Part shown: one piece after another, positions 57,743-64,000 of the stretch
Layout of the letters: each line of letters opens with the position of its first letter
How positions within the stretch are numbered: the stretch's first letter is position 1
Source: Achaetomium macrosporum
Taxonomy: Eukaryota > Ascomycota > Sordariomycetes > Sordariales > Chaetomiaceae
Assembly: GCA_033296875.1 (NCBI GenBank)
Contig: MU860090.1
Span: 1-64,000, forward strand
Length of the DNA stretch: 64,000 nt
Direction: 5' to 3'
Notes under the pieces: generated by a model
Seen by the model: only the letters and a program-made list of their open reading frames with translations
The model's database searches: none
Told to the model about the DNA's origin: nothing
Translations under genes and position numbers: made by a program

Positions 57743-58900
57743 TCACTGAACCTTCTTCTTCCTCCCACCGCCACGGCCTCTCTTCTTCCCCCCAGCACCA
57801 GCACCGCCATCACCACCTTCTTCGTCACTCTCACTCTCCGCCTTCACCTTGCTACTCCCACTCTGACTTGCCGCCCCACTGCCCTTCCCCCCTTTCTCCT
57901 CTGTCTCGACCTTGCTCACGATTTCCCTCAAAAAGTCCCACTGGTCATCCGCCTCGACGACCTGCTTCAGCATCTGCGCCGACACCCGTTTTGAGTTGCG
58001 CTGCTTGGCCACCTCGGCGCTCTTAGTCACCAGCGCCACCATGAACAGCTCCAGCGCCTTGCCTACCGCGATGGGAGTTTGTTGCGCCACCTTGCCGACC
58101 TCCTCATCCGCCTGCATGATACGCTTGATACGAGCCGTGGGGAACTTGGTCCTTACTTGGCCGGGTTCGATGGTGGTTGAAGTTGAGACTGATGAGGATC
58201 CAGCTTCCGCGGGGGCTTCAGGGGCCGCTTCAGAAGCGGTTTGAGCGGCTACTGCGGCTGCAGCGGCCGCTGCCGCGGCTCTTCTTGGGGGCATCGTGTC
58301 CGGATGGTAGCTCTTAGGACTGGTTTGGGCCTTGGCTCCCGGCTGTCCTGCACTAGGCACCGGGTAGTCGTACTGTTGGCGCACTTGTGCTTGAGCAGCG
58401 ATAAACTGAGAGGTCTGTGCTGGGAATTGGTGGTGCTCCGCCAGTTGATACTGATATTGAAAACCGCCACGGTATGGAGTTTGAGAGAATGTCTGCTGCT
58501 GGCGCTGCGGAAACTTTGTGTCCGTATTTCCAGTCCCAGGTTGCGAATATCCAGGGCCTGAATACCTTTGTGCACGTGGCGGATTGTAGTATTCCTGCTT
58601 CGCGGGCGGTGAATATTCTACGCCGCCAAACCCTGGTGCTTTGCTGGTGTTCGGGTCATATGTGGACCGTGCGTGAGCGAGGGTTTGTGGTGTGGCGTAA
58701 TGCTGGGTTTGTTCGTGAGGCGCATGCGCTTGAAAATTATAAGTGCTTGAGGGATGCTGCACATGCGAAGCGTCGGACTGGGAGTGCTGCGAAAATAACC
58801 GCCGAGTTTCTTCTGCTGGTTCCGCTGGCGGAGTGGGGCCAGCCGAATAGAAGGATGAGAGGTCGGGACTTTTTGGGGCATAAGTGCCGTCATCAGACAT
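57743..58900 (-). CDS. BUR6: NC2-alpha / DRAP1 (BUR6) histone-fold corepressor
   Basis: An uninterrupted frame of 385 residues. The histone-fold domain (about 248-335) reads VRTKFPTARIKRIMQADEEV, PIAVGKALELFMVALVTKSA and NSKRVSAQMLKQVVEADDQW, then DFLREIVSKV, closely matching the DRAP1/NC2-alpha family. With NC2-beta it forms a heterodimer that clamps TBP on DNA and represses or modulates RNA polymerase II initiation. Preceding it is a ~205-residue Gln/Tyr/Pro-rich segment and a 9-Ala run (after PPRRA). Following it is an acidic then Gly/Lys/Arg-rich tail (KKRGRGGGRKKKVQ). Metazoan and yeast members are 140-205 residues, so the N-terminal extension is unusual; a Met at about 58294 (MPPRR) would give a shorter, conventional product. 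Confidence 0.88.
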   Translation of the reverse strand: MSDDGTYAPKSPDLSSFYSAGPTPPAEPAEETRRLFSQHSQSDASHVQHPSSTYNFQAHAPHEQTQHYATPQTLAHARSTYDPNTSKAPGFGGVEYSPPAKQEYYNPPRAQRYSGPGYSQPGTGNTDTKFPQRQQQTFSQTPYRGGFQYQYQLAEHHQFPAQTSQFIAAQAQVRQQYDYPVPSAGQPGAKAQTSPKSYHPDTMPPRRAAAAAAAAAVAAQTASEAAPEAPAEAGSSSVSTSTTIEPGQVRTKFPTARIKRIMQADEEVGKVAQQTPIAVGKALELFMVALVTKSAEVAKQRNSKRVSAQMLKQVVEADDQWDFLREIVSKVETEEKGGKGSGAASQSGSSKVKAESESDEEGGDGGAGAGGKKRGRGGGRKKKVQ

Positions 58901-59307
58901 GATTTAGACTTTTCAACTGAAAACAAACAAAAGATGCCTTAATGAAGCATCCGTCTCAAAAGCCCCGATTTCTGATATGTGATAGGTTGTGTAGGCTGTG
59001 AAGGTCAGGTCTTAATCTTTGTGGGGCGCAGAGTCGCTTGTGCAAACCGAACCGACACAAGGGTCGGAGCGGGGTGGTTGGAGCTACCTTATACGAAAGT
59101 AACCGGGTAACGTCAGCGTTTATTTAAGGGAAGAGTTCTGTGGCTGGGTCAAAGACTCAAATGACGAGCGCAGGCCGCAGAAATGGAGGGGTAGGTTGGG
59201 GTGGAGCTAGGCAGAATTTGACGAGTGACCAAACAGCGCGACTCGAGTTATTCGACCAAATAGAGAAGGGACAAAGTCATCGGGATCGGCAAGTGGTTTC
59301 TGAGACG

Positions 59308-59602
59308 TATGATATAGTATATATATAGTATATTTATAATATACCGTAGATATTATAGTAAGTATTATATAATACTAACTATATATATATTAGTTCTTAT
59401 AATATTATATATATTTATTAAATAATTAAGTAGTCGCTTAGATTTAATCTACTAACTACTTCTAAGCAATATAGTAAAAGATATTTAGTACTGAAAGTAA
59501 TATAAGAGCTTAACTATAGGCGCTCACTCTCTGAATTAGAGATAGAAAGCTATCTAGATAGTATGATAGAAGGTGCATCTAGGGTTAGGGTTGTAGCTAC
59601 AC
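59308..59602. repeat. AT-rich island, probable RIP-decayed repeat
   Basis: The segment is dominated by TA steps (ATATAGTATATATATAGTAT, ATTATATATATTTATTAAAT) and almost lacks CA/TG-rich coding-like sequence, in sharp contrast with flanks. Repeat-induced point mutation turns CpA into TpA in duplicated DNA of filamentous ascomycetes and leaves such remnants. No open frame, terminal repeats or target-site duplication was found, so the original element is unknown. Confidence 0.5.
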
Positions 59603-60618
59603 TTTCGTATCTAGAAAGGCTGGTATATAGGGTGGCCCGTGCGCTCATAATTCTTCCATGACAGCCACGCCCGTATTTTCCTCTCCTTTCCTCAGCTTTT
59701 GATTAAAGAGAATAGAGTAGTATTTGCAGTGCCGATGAGCCTCGCGTTTATATTGCTCAGCTCTCACAGGTAGGTACAGATCGCAAGGGAGGTACCACCC
59801 TGACACAACAGCATCCCGTCCCATGTTCCTCTGCACAGACTTTTAGCTTTTAGATACCCCTCACTGCATTGTCTTCAACTCTCCGTCGGGCTCAGACAAT
59901 GGGACCTGCGCCTTCACTTCACTTGCCTGAACCTATAGACCTCATCCAATACCAGGTAGCGATGATATAAACCGACCCCCCAATGTGCATTAGATAGAAG
60001 CAGGGGTTGGTCTGTGCCTGCCATCACCACTAAACGGACTGTGGGTGCCGCCTCGAGTCTCTACTCGATTAGGAAAATTACCCAGCCATGCCAAATTCTT
60101 TGCCTCGTCATCATGCACCATTGCTACGAGTCATCACCCCCTGCTGATCCAAATGAAGACACTGTCATTCTCACCACCGTCTCGCGACAGCCTGACTCCT
60201 GTCCCTTGTATCTGAACTCTTTCAGTCACAAGGTAGGTAAATTCTCCTCTCTAGCCCCATGTTATCCAACCCGCTGTCCATGATGACCTTCAAAGAGCAA
60301 CATGAAAACCGCCAGAGGCCAGAACTCAGCGTCGAAGAAACCGAGCTCATACTCTGGGGTCATCTTCGCTCAAATGCCAATGATGGCTAAAATAACTTGA
60401 TCTAATCTGAGGACAACCCCATTCAGAATCTGCTTATGTGTAACCTTTTTGGAATACACTGTCTAATTTGTCCGTCATAGGCATAAGCCCTCATCAAAGT
60501 CGGTCCTCGCGACTGCGGCAAAGAAACTAGGAGGCAACTGACTGACCACGCGCTGATCGCCCTGGGCTATGCCTTGTTCACGACGATGACGTCGGTTTTC
60601 GAGAACTTAGTGTGGACG

Positions 60619-60670
60619 AGAGCCCCGATTTAGGGCTCTTGTGCCATACGTGACGAGAATTTCTCGTATG
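60619..60670. other. Two adjacent hairpins in gene-free DNA
   Basis: First stem AGAGCCC (60619-60625) with GGGCTCT (60633-60639), loop CGATTTA. Second region contains CGAGAA/TTCTCG (60654-60659, 60661-60666) nested within CATACG/CGTATG (60645-60650, 60665-60670). The two second-region stems share bases and would compete. Could be part of a structured RNA or a chance arrangement. Confidence 0.4.
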
Positions 60671-61483
60671 TGTCTCGACCGCTTCCACCAGAGATACCCC
60701 TCGCAGCAGCCCGGAGATACTAGTGGATCGGTCACGGAGGCTCGACCGCCTGCGAACTGCATCCCGTATTGACTGAGACGTTGCGCGTCAAGGTAATAAC
60801 AGTATTCTCACGGGGCGTGGAGAAGAGACTCACCCAGGAAGAGATCAAAGTCGCGAGCTCAGGCTCCAGAACTCACTGCTTACACCGCTTGTAGTTTGTC
60901 CAGTTGTCACTTAGTCAGAGTAACAAGCACAGGTGAGCGTTGGGCCGCAGAGTCTCCGCCTACCAGGACAGTCGGGGGGGCCTGTGCCACCGTTAAACAT
61001 ACTCGTCACCTCTCAGTGCGGTGTCTTCCCAGCTTGTGAGGGGAACGAGGCATGAGAGACAAGGCTATATTCTAACTCTAGCCTAGCCAGGCTCTATATC
61101 CCGGACAGCTCAAAGCCAACAGCGAGGTCAAGTGACCCTCAACATAGAAGTAAACTCGTCTACGTAAGTATACAAGGTCGGGGGTTCCGCTCACCGTACA
61201 TCTCCTCTCCGCGCCTGTTGCTGAGTGTTTGAAAGCTTCCTTAAGCCTTTTTATGCTCCATATGTAAGCAGAAGGCTAATGTTGAAGAAGACGAACATGT
61301 GAGTGATTCTGCTTGGCAGCTCATACAAAGAATCTCTTGTTGCGGACAGAGCTTTGGCGAGGGCGATGTCAGAGGCTAGAAAACATTGGTACCTTAGTTA
61401 TCCACAATAATATCAGCCTCACACGCATGCATTTATCCAGAACCTCAATCATTTTCCTAACATCTAGTCCATCCATGGATATT

Positions 61484-63319
61484 CTACTGGTTCCTCGCCA
61501 CCTTCAGAATCCTCTCCTCCATCTCCTCAAACGCCCCCAGAACACTCCCATACTTCTGGAAAACGCCATCGCGATACCCATCGTCCACCTTCTGAATCGC
61601 CCCCTCCTCCTTCCACCGCTTCCCAATCAACTCATCAAACGTCTCGCCTTCGGCCCGTTCAAACGCCCAGACAGCCTTGTACGCCCCGCCCAGCGCGCAT
61701 GCATTGCCGCCCACATCCAGCTTGTACACGCCATCGGCACCGCCCAGCACATCGCCCATGATCCGCGCAATCGCCGGGTTCAGCGACCCGCCGCCGACGA
61801 GGTAGATGCGCCGTGGCTGGGCGGGCAGCCCCCCGCCGGGACTGGTCACGAGCTTCTGACTGCGCAGACGCATCGACAGCGCCTGGGATTCGACGATGAT
61901 GCGGGGGTCCGTCTCGGCCGGCCACGGCTGGTCGGCTTCCTGCAGGGCGCTGCCGTCGGCCGCGTTGCACGTGTAGCGCCAGGTGCCGGCGCGGATGTTG
62001 GGCACGATCTCGGGCAGGTAGAAGTACAAGCCCAGCTTGGCGCGGTCGGTGTCCGAGCGGACGTCGAGCGGCGGGGTGGCGAGGGCGTGCTTGTTGAAGG
62101 TGGCCCAGGGATCAGAGGAGTCTGCGGTTGGCTTGGGCAGCGCGTCGCGCACCTTCTCGCGGGCGAGACCGCCATTCTTGTAGCACAGCATGAACATGTA
62201 CTGGCCCGGTGTGGTCGGGTGGTTGAAGAAGTGATAGCTGGGGTCGGGCTTGTAGACGGGCGTGCTCATGAGGAAGGTGGTGCTGGTGCCCAGGCTGACG
62301 ATGGCGTCGAGCGGGCGGAGGGGCAGGGCGAGGATCGTCGCCGGGTTGTCGCCCGTAAAGGGGGCGATCTCGCAGTCTGGGCTGAAGTTGTACTTGGCGG
62401 TGAAGTAGCTGCCGATGCGTCCAATGCTGCCGCCGCCGTCCTGCCGGACTTCGCCCAGCTTGCTGCGCAACTCGCTGACACCGTCTTTGCCGGCCGTTAG
62501 CTCGAGGAGCGGCTCGGACCAGTTGTTGCCCTGGATGTCCCAGAGGTTCATGCCGCAGGCGTCGCTGATGTCCATTGGCGCGACGGCGCCGAGGAAAAGG
62601 GAGGCTAGGAAGGACGAGACGAGGGATATCCGCGATGTGGCTGCGTACATTTCGGGGAGCTTGCGCTTCAGGCGCATTATCTGTGTGCCAGTGAATCTCT
62701 GTCGAGAAGATCGTCAGTAAAGGCCCAGTACGACAACAACCGCGCAGTAGACCAACATGATGCGCAGCACTCCCCGTAACCTCAGCCAACCGCTCCGCCG
62801 ACCCCAGCTGGGCATCGAACCCATCACACTCGGCCTGGGTGCTGTGGTCTTGCCAGTTAGGCGCATATGGATGAGAAAAGGCTCCTGTCAGCTGATCAAC
62901 CAATGCTTTATCCGCCCGCAGAGCACCGAGCAGAGCCTCTGCCTGCCGACTCCAATAGACGCTCCCGTGCTGCTGGCAGGAACCGCTGATGCCTCGAATC
63001 CGATTCAGGGGTGTGTTCTTCTCCCTTAGCCGTTGCAATACCAGGTCTAGGGATTCGAGCCACATGGCCACTGGGGCAAAGACCTCCCCTTCCTCATCGT
63101 TGAGGAGCACGCCCTTCTTGATGCCGTACTTGGCGCCGAAGTCCTGGTCGAAGTCGACTTTGGCATCGGAGACAACTTGGAGATCGGACTGGACAACAAT
63201 TGCTGGGCAAGGGGTTTTAGCCAGGTTGACCGAGTTTGCATCCATCCTGTAGCTCGTGGCATACCTTTGAGCTGCTGGGTCGACAGGTCGAACCCCAGAT
63301 AGAGGGGTCCGTCGCCCAT
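61484..63319 (-). CDS. XKS1: D-xylulose kinase (xylulokinase)
   Basis: Three exons on the minus strand (63319-63265, 63202-62757, 62698-61484) encode 571 residues, the usual size for fungal xylulokinase. FGGY-family kinase that phosphorylates D-xylulose to xylulose 5-phosphate, feeding pentose catabolism into the pentose phosphate pathway; cytosolic. Visible: GPLYLGFDLSTQQLK (N-terminal ATPase fold), RGISGSCQQHGSVYW, then WQDHSTQAECDGF with the substrate-contacting Asp-His region, MDISDACGMNLWDI with the likely catalytic Asp, SLGTSTTFLMS, and C-terminal RIYLVGGGSLNPAI with NACALGGAYKAVW (ATP site). Introns of 62 and 58 bp; the second lies between HH and RFTGTQ. Confidence 0.97.
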
Positions 63320-63970
63320 TGTAGCCCGGGAGCTGCTTGGCTAAGTAGTTAGAAGAAGGGTGTAAGTCCAAGTCGCCTAATAAGACCGCAGATCGGGAGT
63401 TCAGCAAAACATGGACACCGCAGAAACAGTAACAATTCGGTCGAGTAGAACAAAGTCTCACGAGAGGAGGGAAAGAAGGGGACCTCGTCCCCTTTTACTG
63501 GACCCTACGTGGGGTAATGTTCGTCATAGCCTGATCTTCGTTCAGGTCAATACATGTACCTGGCGGGGCAGGCCGGCACGCTGCCCCACGCGTTGACATC
63601 GAGCAGCCTCGTCTGGTGACATTTAGCCTAATTGCCGCGAGGTGGTCTCGACCAATGCGGGCTCGGTATCTTGTAGGCCGAGCGAGCTGCGAGCTAGCGG
63701 GATTCGGGAGACCAGAACAGAATTGCCGATGCCGCTCTTGGCTTATCGATGGTTTAGTGAAAAGGTCTAGTGACTTGAGAATGAGCAACTGAGAGTAGTA
63801 TGCACCTATTAGTATGTCGGGGACAGAGAAAATCTGGCAACGTTATTACCCCCACAGGAGAGAGGAAAAGATAACAATCTGGCTACCAACTATATACGTA
63901 GCCTGCCATCCGGAGTCCAACCCTAACCCTCACGCCGGCCAGCAGTCAGCGAAGACAGACCCTTGTCAAA
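63320..63970. promoter_or_regulatory. Xylulokinase upstream region
   Basis: About 650 bp between the xylulokinase start and a possible start at 63971. No clear xylan-regulator (GGCTAA-type) cluster was picked out by eye. Short frames are unsupported. Confidence 0.35.
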
Positions 63971-64000
63971 ATGACGGATGCCAATCTGAAAAGTGCCAGC
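63971..64000 (+). CDS. Possible 5' end of a gene cut by the window edge
   Basis: An ATG in TCAAAATGACGG context opens a frame (MTDANLKSAS) that stays open to the window edge. Only ten codons are visible. The position, divergent from xylulokinase with a 650-bp gap, fits the spacing seen elsewhere here. Nothing about the product can be said. Confidence 0.2.
   Translation, partial: MTDANLKSAS

Larger units (their letters stand above)
58901..61483. other. 2.6-kb gene-free region with AT-rich island
   Basis: No coding gene supported. Contains a strongly AT-rich island (59308-59602), a pair of hairpins at 60619-60670 and ordinary G+C-balanced DNA elsewhere. The right end is the xylulokinase 3' flank. 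Confidence 0.45.

Noticed and set aside
57343..58026. 227-codon plus-strand frame
   Set aside because: Its second half is antisense to the NC2-alpha coding exon and reads as His/Pro/Ser-rich noise.
61165..61200. GGGGGTTCCGCTCACC resembling a tRNA T arm
   Set aside because: No acceptor, D or anticodon stems could be placed around it.
62112..63461. 449-codon minus-strand frame
   Set aside because: Reads across the true xylulokinase introns and then out of frame; only its part matching exon 2 is genuine.
63919..63933. CCCTAACCCT telomere-like motif (similar short ones near 16451 and 59580)
   Set aside because: Fewer than two full repeat units each; expected by chance and not evidence for a chromosome end or interstitial telomere.

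Overview
The window is nuclear DNA of a filamentous ascomycete. The evidence is short introns (about 45-210 bp) with GT...AG ends and CTAAC/CTGAC-like branch sites, G+C-rich genes, small intergenic gaps, and a set of proteins that read as Sordariomycete orthologs (PBN1, PIK1, NUP82, CBC2, mL60, GIG1). The style fits Sordariales, probably near Chaetomiaceae; that placement is inference and no species is claimed. Intron-exon structures were worked out by hand from splice sites, reading phase and family similarity, and each listed gene closes in frame.

Layout: 1446-3074(-) PBN1, divergent from 3691-7268(+), a caspase-fold/rhodanese fusion protein. A 6.1 kb gene-free stretch leads into a TALE homeobox gene (13422-14790 +). 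Next is a 2.5 kb gap with tRNA-Glu(UUC) and an inverted half-copy of it, then an intronless lineage-type coiled-coil protein (17348-19873 +), a prolyl-4-hydroxylase-like oxygenase (20642-21603 +) and a Zn2Cys6 regulator (22550-25523 +).

The centre is dense housekeeping DNA: cytochrome b5 reductase (25990-27123 -), GIG1 (27723-28422 +), SND2/TMEM208 (28475-28954 -), CDC27 (30109-32593 +), histone H4 (33682-34255 +), TRS20/sedlin (34573-35130 -), mitoribosomal mL60 (35537-35989 +), cap-binding CBC2 (36264-36976 -), NUP82 (37380-40093 +) and a proline/serine-rich unknown (41231-42842 +).

The right part holds PI 4-kinase PIK1 (46108-49410 -), an 11-exon amino-acid permease that seems to need a 3-nt microexon (50206-52533 -), an unknown 7-exon protein (54140-56570 -), an NC2-alpha/DRAP1 histone-fold corepressor with a long N-terminal extension (57743-58900 -), an AT-rich island that looks like a RIP-decayed repeat (about 59308-59602) and xylulokinase (61484-63319 -).

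There is no biosynthetic cluster or operon-like system. Genes are linked mainly by divergent promoters (PBN1/fusion gene, CBR1/GIG1, SND2/CDC27, TRS20/mL60, CBC2/NUP82). The most unusual items are the caspase-rhodanese fusion, the inverted tRNA-Glu half-gene, the apparent 3-nt microexon and the large gene-free region before the homeobox gene.
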